Assembly: GCA_037127255.1 (NCBI GenBank)
Contig: JBANSL010000005.1
Location: forward strand, 60,481,909-60,545,908
Length of the DNA stretch: 64,000 nt
Direction of reading: 5' to 3'
Origin: Persicaria tinctoria
Taxonomy: Eukaryota; Streptophyta; Magnoliopsida; Caryophyllales; Polygonaceae
The notes below the pieces were generated by a model, which had not been told where the DNA came from, made no database searches, and worked only from the letters and a program-made list of their open reading frames with translations. Numbering within the stretch: position 1 is the first letter of the stretch; every line of letters starts with the position of its first letter. Below are positions 43,726 to 54,568 of the stretch, piece by piece. The translations under genes and the position numbers were made by a program.

Positions 43726-44725
43726 GAAGGTTCGATAATATAAAAACAATGTAATAAGAAATATTCTAGAAGGGGGGTTGAATAGAGTATGCCCGTTTTT
43801 CGCAGAGAGTCTCAAGACTTTTGGAGCTTGTACCAAAACCTTTGAGATAAACCTGAATCACAAAGTTAAACAATCGAACCAAGTGCGGAAATAAGGTAAA
43901 GCAAAAGAGTAAAGAACATAAGTAATTGTTTACGAGGTTCGGCACAACTTGGCCTACGTCTCCGCCTAGGGTTCTTCCACAACCCTAGGATTCAAAGGCT
44001 TTATTGATTGCTTAGCTTAGGATCCTAATAGCTCTCCGAGAAGCCTCTCTCCTATACAATTGCAATCTAGTCAACTCACGTTCCCTTGGAGTCCTAGACC
44101 AATCTAGAAGAGCCCCACCTCTCTCAGCTATCTAGTACAATCCTCTTACTCTCACAAATCAATAGCCTAGTGTAACTTCCCGAGTTATAAACTCTCGAGT
44201 AACATTTGAAATGAATATATCCTATAAGCTCACAGTGACTCTCAAAGGCTTTGAAATAGACAACAAACTCTTGAGCGCTTAGCAGAGAGACACTTGGAAG
44301 ACAGATCACTTGAATGAATGAAACTCGTGTAGCACTTGTGTATCTTCTGTCTTCTCCTTCCTTTCCTTTATAAAAGAGCATGGAGCATGAGGATCTTCAC
44401 CACCGGATCTCCAACGGCTCCTTCGAATCAGTTTGATCTTCAATCTTCTATTTATGGACACTTTGAATCGCCATGATCTATTTTGAAATGATCTCCTCAA
44501 TATGTATTAAGGAAGGATATAATCTCGAATATACTTCCTGAAATGGTTAGGCATACATATATATATAATATAATGGAAGTATATAATAAGATAAAATAAT
44601 ATACGAATAATTAAGATAGGTTTTGTATTTCATCAACTGTTAATGCTCCAAGGCCTTTGACACAAATATCATGTCAAAGCCTTTGAAACATCTATTCCGA
44701 TTTTTATCAAGGGAGGGAGTTATCA
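43726..44725 (-). repeat. 3' LTR of the minus-strand SIRE-type copy (1000 bp)
   Basis: On the minus strand begins TGATAACTCC after a GGGGGAGAT purine tract (44726-44737) and ends ACCTTCA. About 1 kb, matching 47409-48413 closely. Confidence 0.85.
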
Positions 44726-44737
44726 ATCTCCCCCTTG

Positions 44738-45078
44738 ATGAAAGACAAAACATGTGCATCCCTGCAACTTAGTCAAAAATAGATAATACAATGGAATTCG
44801 GACTAAGTACCTGCAAGGGTTAGACAAATGTTGGACCAAAAATTTTAAAGTAAGAAAACATCCAACCGAAAACCATAAATCAAAAACCAAGGTCTTCCAA
44901 GACCTTTAAGCAGAGGTTTTCAAAGTCTAACGATCATCTCCCCCTTTTTGTCTTTCAACAAAGGGCGGAGGAAAAAAAAACAGTCACCAGAAATTCACCA
45001 AAAGTTTTGAAAACGTTTCCAACAAACCAGCAAAGTAACAAGTTTCAGGGGTGGGACAGGGTGGGTTATGGTTTAGGC
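44738..45078 (-). other. 3' untranslated spacer of the minus-strand SIRE-type copy
   Basis: No ORF. Homologous to 36135-36470 in the plus-strand copy, including the two purine tracts. Confidence 0.65.
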
Positions 45079-46680
45079 TTAGTCATCCGGAGCATCATCA
45101 GTGAGCCTCGTCCATAGTCCTTCCAGCATCTTTGAAATCCCGCTCATCTCCGTCATCATCTCCTTCTGCAGCTCCTTAATATCCAGGCGAACCTTCTCCA
45201 AGCCCAACTCTAGGTTGTCCATGCGTTCATCGAAAGCTGGAGCAGTGGGAAAGGCTTTTGAAGGAGTGGCAAGACTCAAGATCCCTTGGGGAGACCGAGT
45301 TATGCCAATCTTTTCAAGGCCTTTAGAGTCGAACTTACCCGTATGACGCAGTTGTTCTTCATTTTTTACATCAATTCCAGAAGCTTTGAAGATAGGGGTC
45401 AAAAGGGTAGCAAAGGGGAGGGGAGAGCCTTTTCTAGCTTTTCTGGCATGAGCCATGGTTCCAAGGATAGTGTTGGCCAGATCAATATCAAGGCCATTTA
45501 GAATGCGGTAGAGCAGGACCATGGCATTGTCGGTAAGGAGTGAGCCAGAGTTAAGACGGGGTAGGAGGCATCTAACAATGATGTTAAAGATAATTTTTGC
45601 CTCAAGGGTTAGGGATGAGTGGGTGAGTTGCTTTGAGGTGTTGTTGGATGCTTCGGGTAGGAGATATTTGGCTCGGGCTAGGATGATGCAATTTTCTTTT
45701 GAGGGGTAGATTTCAGCGGGTGGAACTGGTGTAGGTAAGCCTAGGGAATCTGCAAAATCATTGGAGTTGAGAGAGATTCTAACCCCTTTGACGACAGACT
45801 CCAAAGACAAACCATCAGTGTCGTTCTTGGCTTTTAGGTTAATGTAGAAGAGTCGGGTAAGCTGGGGGTAGTAGACAGTCTCAAGGTTAAGAAGAGCCTA
45901 GGTTGGAGATTTTTTTAGGAGCTCAATGCAAGGTAACTTCAAAGCTTCAAAGAACTCAACATCTAAAAAATCAGAACAACTAATCTTACGAGTTCGAAAC
46001 TCGTCTACCCACTTACCAGCAGTCTCACCATCTTGAAACCAAGAGGAGGGCAAGGATTGATTTACCTGGATATAGGCCGGGGGGTCTGCGTTCTTTCTGC
46101 GCGCAACTGTTGGAGCAGCTCTCTTGACAGGCGCTACAGGACTCTTGACAGTGCCCTTCCTGGTGCGCTTGGGGGATGGAGGCTTGACAGCAGCAGGGGC
46201 TTTCCGCTTTTTCGGAGACGGGGGAGGAGGATGAGAAGGAGAGGGAGATTCTTCTTCCTCTTCCTCAGACCCCGAGTCCTCACCGGACCCCGCTTCATCT
46301 CCTTCAGGTTCCTCGTCCTCTCCAAATCCCTCTTGCTCTTCTTCTTCTTCTTCTTCAGGCTCCTCCTCGGATGGAACCTCCTCAGCTTCGGCTTCCTTCC
46401 GAATCCGCTCAGCTTCTTCCTCGGCCAGTTTCTTAGCAAGTTCGGCCTCCTCATCGGTCTTTTTCTTCCTTAAGGCCTCCTCATCGGTCTTCTTCGCATA
46501 GCGCTTTTGAGAGCCTTTGGGAACAAGGGCCGAGCTCTCAGCAATGGTGCTCTGGACGACAGTTGGGATAATAGCTTGAGGAGCGGGTTCAGGTGAGGGA
46601 GAGGTAGCAGTGGTCTGACGTCCCTTGGGGGTGGCGCCAAGTCTTTTGGGTGTGACAGCTTTCTTGGTTTTGGGTGCCAT
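45079..46680 (-). pseudogene. Env-like ORF of the SIRE-type element, one nonsense codon
   Basis: 534 codons in one frame with a single TAG at 45898-45900 (a TGG in the plus-strand copy). N-terminus: basic (MAPKTKKAVTPKRLG), then a long Lys/Glu coiled coil, a Glu/Asp-rich stretch, a proline-rich stretch and a basic patch near residue 175. C-terminal half: the Transposase_32-like domain (IIFNIIVRCLLPRLNSG, LLYRILNGLDIDLANTI) and a final coiled coil. Compared with the copy at 34407-36134 it is nearly intact and is the best reference for this ORF. No signal peptide or membrane segment is visible. Role unknown; charge and coiled coils suggest a nucleic-acid or particle-associated protein rather than an envelope. 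Confidence 0.8.
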
Positions 46681-47109
46681 GGAGAAAGTTGGTTAGGGTT
46701 TCTTGAGAGGCGATTGAGAGGTTGAAGATGGAGAAGTGGAGAGGGTTTGGATAAAGTCTGAGTGTGGGTTGTAATCGGGTACAGTATTGGGTTTAAGTAG
46801 AGGGAGTGATGGGACTGGTTTAGGGTTCCAAGGAAAGAAATCATTACATTGCCAATTTGAAGGGTTTTCAAATTCAAATTCAAATATCCATTAAAATCGG
46901 ACTAAACACAAACCGATTTAGTTCCAAAAATAAAATATCTTAACGGTTAAGGAAATCACAGAAATAGGCAATTTTTGAAATCCGATTAAAATAAATATAA
47001 TTGATTAAATATCTAAAAAGATATTAACCAAAAATATATGATCCGATATATGTACTCCACCATTTAGTTCACACACCTTGACATGGTTCTCAAGGGTCTT
47101 GACACTAAG

Positions 47110-47313
47110 TAGAATTTATCTTTCGTAAAGGGAAAGCTCCCCCTACGAAAGTGCATCCTTGTTAAGCATCCCAATTTCTCGTCTAATGAAGGTGAATCTG
47201 TCCTGTGCCAAAGGCTTAGTAAAAATGTCAGCCCATTGATAATCAGTAGAAATAAAAGATATGGACACATCACCGTTTTCAACATGATCTCTAATGAAAT
47301 GATGCCTTACATG
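47110..47313 (-). pseudogene. C-terminal end of copia pol (RNase H tail)
   Basis: The minus strand reads HHFIRDHVENGDV then the conserved ADIFTKPLA end and stop, as at 33820-33987. Upstream pol is missing; the break lies at 47311-47341, within a 31-bp repeat. Confidence 0.75.
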
Positions 47314-47431
47314 AAACCTGAAGGTTCGATAATATAAAAACGTAGGTTTTGGATTGCAATTACTTTTTCTGGGTTAACATCAATCCCTCGGATGTTGACC
47401 ATGAAACCTGAAGGTTCGATAATATAAAAAC
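47311..47431 (-). repeat. 90-bp duplication joining LTR end, target site and host gypsy sequence
   Basis: A 31-bp segment starting ATGAAACCTGAAGG lies at 47311-47341 and again at 47401-47431, exactly 90 bp apart. Between them is host gypsy RT sequence that normally belongs outside the element, at 43660-43720. Confidence 0.85.
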
Positions 47432-48413
47432 AATGTAATAAGAAATACTCTAGAAGGGGGGTTGAATAGAGTATGCCCGTTTTTCGCAGAGAGTCTCAAG
47501 ACTTTTGGAGCTTGTACCAAAACCTTTGAGATAAACCTGAATCACAAAGTTAAACAATCGAACCAAGTGCGGAAATAAGGTAAAGCAAAAGAGTAAAGAA
47601 CATAAGTAATTGTTTACGAGGTTCAGCACAACTTGGCCTACGTCCCCGCCTAGGGTTCTTCCACAACCCTAGGATTCAAAGGCTTTATTGATTGCTTAGC
47701 TTAGGATCCTAATAGCTCTCCGAGAAGCCTCTCTCCTATACAATTGCAATATAGTCAACTCACGTTCTCTTGGAGTCCTAGACCAATCTAGAAGAGCCCC
47801 ACCTCTCTCAGCTATCTAGTACAATCCTCTTACGTACTCTCACAAATCAATAGCCTAGTGTAACTTCCCGAGTTATAAACTCTCGAGTAACACTTGAAAT
47901 GAATATATCCTATAAGCTCACAGTGACTCTCAAAGGCTTTGAAATAGACAACAAACTCTTGAGCGCTTAGTAGAGAGACACTTGGAAGACAGATCACTTG
48001 AATGAATGAAACTCGTGTAGCACTTGTGTATCTTCTGTCTTGTCCTTCCTTTCCTTTATAAAAGAGCATGGAGCGTGAGGATCTTCACCACCGGATCTCC
48101 AACGGCTCCTTCGAATCAGTTTGATCTTCAATCTTCTATTTATGGACACTTTGAATCGCCATGATCTATTTTGAACTGATCTCTTCAATATGTATTAAGG
48201 AAGGATATAATCTCGAATATACTTCCTGAAATGGTTAGGCATACATATATATATAATATAATGGAAGTATATAATAAGATAAAATAATATACGAATAATT
48301 AAGATAGGTTTTGTATTTCATCAACTGTTAATGCTCCAAGGCCTTTGACACAAATATCCTGTCAAAGCCTTTGAAACATATATTCCGATTTTCATCAAGG
48401 GATGGAGTTATCA
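47409..48413 (-). repeat. 5' LTR of the minus-strand SIRE-type copy (1005 bp)
   Basis: Near-identical to 43726-44725. Right edge ends TTATCA, then AAACC and gypsy RT. A TATA-like TTTATAAAGG is present on the minus strand near 48055. Confidence 0.85.
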
Positions 48414-48655
48414 AAACCCAAGAACATCCCAGACTCTACCCCAAACACATATTTTTCGGCGTTAACGCACGGCCTGCTTCTCCTTAATGAATCAAATATT
48501 TCCTACAAATCTGCTACATGGTCCTCTTTCCTCCAACTCTTGACCACAACAGTGTCCACATAAACTGATACATTTTTCTTGATCTCACTTCGAAAGATGC
48601 GATCCACGTACTGTTCTTTGGAAAGTTGCCCCGGCATTCCACATTCCAAATTGGG
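48414..48655 (-). pseudogene. Tat-type gypsy reverse transcriptase remnant
   Basis: Minus strand: FGMWNAGATFQRT, VDRIFRSEIKKN, VYVDT (near 48551-48570), KEDHVADL, EIFDSLRRSR and VFGVESGMFLGF. The catalytic YVDD reads YVDT, so the enzyme would be dead even without the frameshift near 48630 and the in-frame stop near 48500. Confidence 0.8.
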
Positions 48656-49226
48656 GATGGATGGGGTGAAATGGAGGAAAATGGATATATTGGTTGTAGT
48701 TAGATGGGGCGATTGGGGGAATGGGGGAAATTGGCGAAATTGGAGGAATTGTGAATTTTGGGGGAATTGGTGAAATTGGGGAACAGTTATGTGGAATACG
48801 AAATACCAGGAGTAGGGTGACTTGGATATGTTTAATCTTGAGATACCTTTGAACGTTTAAGGGATTTGTCAGCACTTTTATTTTTGTCATGTTTGTAGTA
48901 GTCAGATGTCATGTTTATAACTCTTCCTGTCATGTGAAATTCGAAACTACGTCGACATATATTCGGTTGAAACTTATAAATGCTTATAAAGTTGCTCAGA
49001 ATGCGGAGACATTTGATATGTTTAGGGGCGGCATGCATGCGACAGTTGGTATGTATAGGGTGGGAAATGGTTTGCAGCGTCATTATTGTCATATGCATTG
49101 TAACTAGTGTCTTATTAGATAACCTTATTGTCATGCATTGTGGTTGGTGTCATTATATACAGGCTTTGTTTGGAGTGTTCTAAGGTTTTGCTTCCCAATT
49201 CAGCAAGATATCCAAGAAAGGAGAAC
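48656..49226. other. Low-complexity GGNGAAATTGG stretch and unassigned sequence
   Basis: 48656-48790 is a degenerate G/A-rich repeat around GGGGGAATTGG. The rest shows no domain. It could be the 5' region of the DUF1985-like unit that follows. Confidence 0.4.
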
Positions 49227-49611
49227 ATGTCGACTAGCCGCTCTCTAAAAAGGATTCCCCATTCACAGACAACAAACGAGGTATGGTTTGCGTAGTGTTG
49301 ATCAACGGAATTTCGTATTGTCGATGTGCGATAGACATTTTCACCCCATTGTGCAGGCCATTTATGTTGTCCCCGAGGACCGCCATTACAAGGGTCGGGT
49401 CAACCAGTACGGGCGACCCCAGTTACTTGCCAACCTCGACAATTATCTGAGCGAGGGAGACTGGAAGCGTTTGATGGCAAGCCCGTTGGCCGCAATCGCG
49501 AGGCTTGGTTTTTGTGTCCAGTTCTCAGCCCAGTTGGTCCATTGCGTCCTTCAGCGGCAACTGCGAATAAGAAATGAGAATGAGACCTATTATAATCCTA
49601 CATCAGTGTAA
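49227..49611 (+). CDS. DUF1985-like short protein, probably a transposon-gene fragment
   Basis: Proposed model: exon 1 49227-49280 (MSTSRSLKRIPHSQTTNE), intron 49281-49356 (GTATGG...GTGCAG), exon 2 49357-49611, 102 residues. Exon 2 has YKGRVNQYGRPQLLANLD, then an amphipathic helix and FSAQLVHCVLQRQLRIRNEN, similar to the start of DUF1985. That domain usually precedes a Ulp1-type C48 peptidase in plant Mutator-like and other transposon genes. No peptidase follows, so this is truncated. Without the intron, an unspliced ORF from 49288 covers the same exon 2. Confidence 0.5.
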
Positions 49612-50275
49612 TGTAGATTAAATTAATTTAAACGACATATTTTTTAAAACTATTGTAATCTAGTGTAATTTATTGAAACCGTAATTACCATATGTTAAAA
49701 CCTTAATTACAATTTTTAAATATAATTCAAGATGAGTGTAACCTTAATAATTTGTATTGTAGTTAATTTCTTGTAACCGTTCTTAATTATTGTAATTATA
49801 ATTGCAATCAACACAATCTCATTATTGTTACTAATTTGTTGTAGCTAATATATTTGATTCTTGTAACTAATTACTTATACCTAAAATTATTGTAACGAGC
49901 GAATTCTTGTAACCATAATTGACGATTGGACTTTGAGTTACAAGCAATCGTCCACATGAGGCAATCGTCCGCTTAGGTGCCTTCGTCCTTCACCTTCGTT
50001 TTGATGACTTGTCCGGGTCAATTCGAGGCGAGTGGAGGCCGGATTTGGAGTAGAGAAGGTGGAATCAAAGTGGAAGAGCCCTCGCAGAGGCTTGATCAAC
50101 CGCTTTGGGTTTTTTTATTGATGAATGAACAATATAACAACCTCCCTCCTAAGCCCATGCGGTAAAAAGAGAGAGGACATAGGGGATAATACAGAGACAG
50201 AGATAGAGAGGGGAAGAGTGACTCTAAGGGAGCATTAATATAATTTGAATGAAATCTTAAGTTTCAAAGAAAAAC
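49612..50275. other. AT-rich DNA with TTGTAAC-like repeats
   Basis: 49640-49920 has many irregular copies of TTGTAA(C/T) and TAATTA. No gene seen. 50160-50220 is GA-rich. Confidence 0.5.
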
Positions 50276-50664
50276 CATCGAAGAAGAAGCAAGTGGGCTG
50301 GGATTTATTTGTAGTTTGACGTGTAAGGAGTTAGTTTTAACTGAACATCAAAAGCAAAACTACATGACACATATTGGAATCGACTGGACAAGAGTTATCG
50401 GAGAAACAGATTCACAATCGACTTTAGATAGAAAATGGGTAAATTTGCTTTCGACTTGAGGGAGACACCTCTCGTATAACCTTTATCAAAAGCTAGCTTG
50501 CCCATTTTCTATCTGAAGTCGATGGTGAATCAGTTATCCGATAACTTTTGTCTAGTCGAATCCAATATGTGTCATGTCGCTTTGCTTTGGGTGCCCAATT
50601 AAAACTAACTGCTTACACGTCAACCTGCAAATAAACTCCTGCCAAAATGCTTCTTCGAAGTGAA
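50276..50664. repeat. Long imperfect inverted repeat (about 180-bp arms)
   Basis: The left arm (about 50279-50455) and the reverse complement of the right arm (about 50495-50662) agree over most of their length, for example TTGACGTGTAAG, TGACACATATTGGA and AGATAGAAAATGGG. A loop of roughly 40 bases separates them. Flanks show no clear target duplication. It may be a foldback MITE or a young hairpin RNA locus. Confidence 0.75.
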
Positions 50665-50839
50665 AAAGAAACAGTAAAGTCGCAGAGGAGAGAGGAATCT
50701 TCCATCTCTCTCTGTCATATCCTCACTTATCTCTCTCTCTCCCTGCTCTACAACTTTACTTTTTTTTTCACTCCTCTCTCTCTCGTTCTCTCTTAATTGT
50801 TTTCTCTCTCTCTGCCTCTCTCCCTTGCAGATGGGACTT

Positions 50840-50840
<1 letters not shown>

Positions 50841-50882
<42 letters not shown>
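50841..50882 (+). repeat. (CT)21 microsatellite
   Basis: 42 bases of perfect CT repeat in a wider CT-rich stretch (50695-50920). Confidence 0.97.
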
Positions 50883-50885
<3 letters not shown>

Positions 50886-50920
50886 GTTTCCGCCTCCCAC
50901 ATTCTCTCTCTCAGTCTGAT

Positions 50921-53073
50921 TCTGCCAGGTGTCGCACAGTGGAAGGTTGCACCCCCTCCCTCACCTGCTACCGGTTGCAAGGTTTCCCCCAATATCCGGT
51001 TTCACCCTATTTAAAATCAGTTGGGTTAACCCCGCAATAAAACCGGTTTTTTTGGTCATTTTGTGTTATTCCCTCAATTTTTAATTTAAGAAACTTATCT
51101 AAGGTAGAGAGCGTAACTAACACCAACGTTCAGGATATTTCACGAAATCTTATAAAGTCGGGATATTAAACGCAACTATCAATAAAGGACGGGATATTTA
51201 GTGCAATTAACTCTAAATTTATTTTCCGTAGAGTCTTTTCTACAACTGTATTTGAACAATTTTCATAATGTATATATTATTCAAATAAAAAATTAATTCC
51301 ATAATGAAAAAAAACTAAAAAAATAATTAAAATTTTGAAAATATTAAGGGCATTTGTGGAAAAAAATTAAGTTTAAGTTGTTAAAAAAATTAAATGTTAA
51401 AAAAACTATATGGTGACGATATAAATCAATAAAATGTCAATAGAAATAGTAAATATGATCACTAGTTGTTTGCCATTATATAGATTTATTAATATTTTCA
51501 GTATAATTCTCGCATTATAATTTAAATTTATTATATTTATTGTCATGTTTTCAAGAGGGTTTTAAATATAATTAATATAATTTTTAAAAATTGTATTAGA
51601 ATATATATTCATGTGCAGAGAACAAAACTTACTCTAGTTATCGGTATAGGGTTTTGACAATCCAAAACTTTGGGTGACCTAATGAATATTCTAAAGTAAG
51701 TGAGGTTTGTAGTATATGCACGTCTTGATGTTTATGTACATACGCATCACTAAATGTCTAAATCTCATCATCCATATTTTTTTTATTATTATTATATATT
51801 AAAACAAAGGGAAGTAAAAGGATAGAACCCTAATTAGACGTTTGTTTACTAACAACAACATTAAAAACAAAATTAGACGCAAATCCAAAAAAATACCACA
51901 AGTAATTAAGGATTAATCAACACAATAAAAACAACTTGTTCCATCAAACAAGGGTTAGAATAATAAAGTGGAAAAGTTGAACTTATCAACTATTGTACTA
52001 AATTTGTACTTTGGATGTTTAATTTGAATTAGTAGATGGGGATCGAATTAAGATCGGGTGATCGATAATCTAGGATTTGTTACGCGTTAACGCAAAGACG
52101 ACGACAAAGGGCAGGGTGAGGTTGACAAAAGAAGAACCCCACACCACAAGATGGAACAAGAAATGATCGAAGACAACGTAACATAACGTGCCATACACAC
52201 ACACAAGTATGCAAGTACCTAACAAAATTAAAGATGGAGTGACACATGGAAAGTGTAATGGATGAATAAGGCAAAATTGATTAAGGGCTTTTTGAATTTT
52301 AGCCGTTTTTGTGCATCGCCTTACGAGCTTTGAACTCGACTTGTGCCTAACTTGGAGGAAAGCTCTCTAAGCAAACTTATTCTCCCTTCACATGCTTCAA
52401 ACAACCCACTTTCTTTATCATGCTTTAGTGTGTTGTGATGCTTTCATACATCTATATTACTAGAGTAATTTCCCATCTCATTCATCCCATTAATTACTTC
52501 TATTTTTTTCTTCGATTTTTCTATTTTATACTGATTTCCGCTTTTTTTAATAAAAAAAAAACATCTTTTTAATTAAAATGTTTTAGCAAACATCTTTCGC
52601 ATCACAACAAATTCTCTTATATTTTATAAGGAATCATTTCCAAATTGGTTCTTATCGGCGTAGGATAGAAAAGTTGATATTTTTTTAAAATAAAAATGTG
52701 AAGGATTTATTTTTATTTTAGGAAAACATAACTCAAGAATCCAAAATTAATTCTCGACAAATATTATCTCAAAGTAAAAAATAAAATAGTCAAATTATTT
52801 CAATACGTACAACCAAAAATGATACTAAGATTAAGTATATTGGATGGGAATTTTGACTAATGTGCGGAGATAGGCATTGTAGCGGAGGTATGACAAGATT
52901 TCGATATGGATGGATTGCATCATTAAATGTGTTTCTTACTCGTGATATGTTCTTATTGAAATTCAGTCACACCTTCGTTGGCTAATGGCTATCCATGGAA
53001 ATCAGCCGATACTATTATCAATATATCAATATAATATACTAAAATAGGTCTATGTATCATTTTACCAAGGGTT
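50921..53073. other. AT-rich intergenic DNA
   Basis: I see no coding region, RNA gene or complete element. Short simple runs only (for example ACACACAC near 52196). Confidence 0.6.
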
Positions 53074-53169
53074 TAGGATTTGTTGTGAGGAGCCAAAGCA
53101 CTACCGAAAAAGCTTGGGAGCACCTCCCATGACTTTTTCGGTGCATTGGCCTCCTCACAGCAAACCCTA
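53074..53169. other. 96-bp near-perfect hairpin, miRNA-precursor-like
   Basis: Arms of about 46 bases with a 3-base loop: GGGAG-CAC-CTCCC at the tip (53116-53128), then CCGAAAAAG / CTTTTTCGG, GTGAGGAG / CTCCTCAC and TAGGATTTG / CAAACCCTA. Only a few mismatches and bulges. Size and bulge pattern fit a plant microRNA precursor or a tiny foldback element. Confidence 0.65.
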
Positions 53170-53277
53170 TTTCTGGTTCTCTCACTTTTTGCTCTGAGTT
53201 CTCTCTATACTAGTCTGAAAATTAAATTTACCCGTATCATTTTTTATATATATTTAAATGTTTTCCTATTAATTTTA

Positions 53278-54278
53278 GGGCGATTTTGGTACATGGCCTT
53301 TTTTAAATATCCAATTAATCACCTAGCCCATAAATCAATTTAATTAGTTTGCCCTAGCCCCTTTCCCAATTGGGTGGGTTGGTCAATGGTCAACCGTTTG
53401 ACCATTGACCGGTCAACGGTTGACCATTGACCGGTCAACGGTTGACCATTGACCGGTCAACGGTTGACCATTGACCGGTCAACGTTGACCAACCCATTTT
53501 GATGCCAACTTTTTTTTTTTTTATGCCAACTTTTTTTTGATGCCAACTTTTTTTTTTTTTAGTGATGCCATATTTTACCGTTTTGATGCCAAAATTTTAC
53601 TATATTTTATTTTCACTTTGATGCCACTTTTTTATGTCAATTTTTTTATAATATTTTTTTTACCGTGATGCCATATTTTTGATGATATTTTTTCAAAGTA
53701 GTATTTTTGATGACATTTTTTTCTTTAATGTGATACAAATTTTTCAAAATGGCATCAATGGTCAACGTGACATTAGAGTAAACAAAAAATGTCATCAAAG
53801 TTTAAAAAAAGTGTCATCCAATAATTTAATTAGAAAAGTGGCATCAGATTGAAAATAAAATGTAATAAAATTTAGGCATCAAAACGGTAAAATATGACAT
53901 CACAAAAAATGTCATCAATGTTTTAAAAAAGTGGCATTAAAAAAAAGTCATCCAATCATTTCATTAGAAAAGTGACAATAAGGTGACAATATTTTGATTC
54001 CACGTTTTAATCTCTTATGCCATCAATTATATAAAATTGTCACCACAAAATGTTGGCATCAAAACGGTAAAATATGTCATCACAAAAAAAAAAAAAAAAA
54101 AAAGTTGGCATCAAAAAAAAAAAAAAAAAAAAAAGTTGGCATCAAAATGGGTTGACCGGTCAAGAGGGCTAAGCAATCTAAAAAAACAATTAATGGGCTA
54201 AGCATACTAAAAAAAACAATTAATGGGCCTATCTAGCTAACTAAATATGCTAAAAGGGCTTTTTCACCAAATTCCCTC
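53278..54278. mobile_element. Non-autonomous Mutator-like element (1001 bp) with 9-bp target duplication
   Basis: TTAATTTTA flanks both ends exactly (53269-53277, 54279-54287). The ends are imperfect inverted repeats (GGGCGATTTTGGTACATGGCC against GAGGGAATTTGGTGAAAAAGC) that continue inward over about 200 bp, including poly(T)-GATGCCAAC on the left and GTTGGCATC-poly(A) on the right. No ORF. A 9-bp duplication with long inverted repeats is the Mutator signature. Confidence 0.8.
53404..53490. repeat. 22-bp tandem repeat dense in W-box cores
   Basis: Four units starting ATTGACCGGTCAACGG (last one 21 bp), preceded by a degenerate partial copy from 53380. Each unit holds TTGACC twice and GGTCAA once, and the palindrome GGTCAAC-G-GTTGACC. 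Confidence 0.9.
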
Positions 54279-54568
54279 TTAATTTTAATTGTTATTCTTA
54301 AAATTGGAATTATTTTAGGCAATAGTTGAGGGTATCTGTATTTTGATTTAATTATCTCGTAAATAGATAATAGGAAAGTGAGATTAAAATAAAATAAAAT
54401 AATTATTTCTTTTGTTGACGTGAAATACTTTGAAATTATTTAACAAAAACTTTAAATATCAGTACTTGTATAAGAGAATAATTATTTCACAAAGTGATTG
54501 CTTCAACTTTTTTTATGCATAGTATATTCTTATTCTTATATTCTCACATATGTGCATGTCAAGTGTTA

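Larger units (their letters stand above)
43726..48413 (-). mobile_element. Internally deleted minus-strand copy of the SIRE-type element
   Basis: LTRs at 47409-48413 (5') and 43726-44725 (3'). The inside holds only the last ~60 codons of pol and the env-like ORF; gag, protease, integrase and RT are gone. Target duplication: AAACT at 43721-43725 and AAACC at 48414-48418, with AAACC also at 47404-47408, so the first is a mutated copy. It inserted into the RT of the Tat gypsy. Confidence 0.82.

Noticed and set aside
45079..46680. True viral envelope gene in the SIRE-type element
   Set aside because: No signal peptide, membrane segment or cleavage site is visible. The recognised domain is a plant transposon-associated family.
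50768..50992. ORFs across the CT-rich region
   Set aside because: They encode only Glu-Arg or Leu-Ser dipeptide runs from the (CT)n microsatellite.
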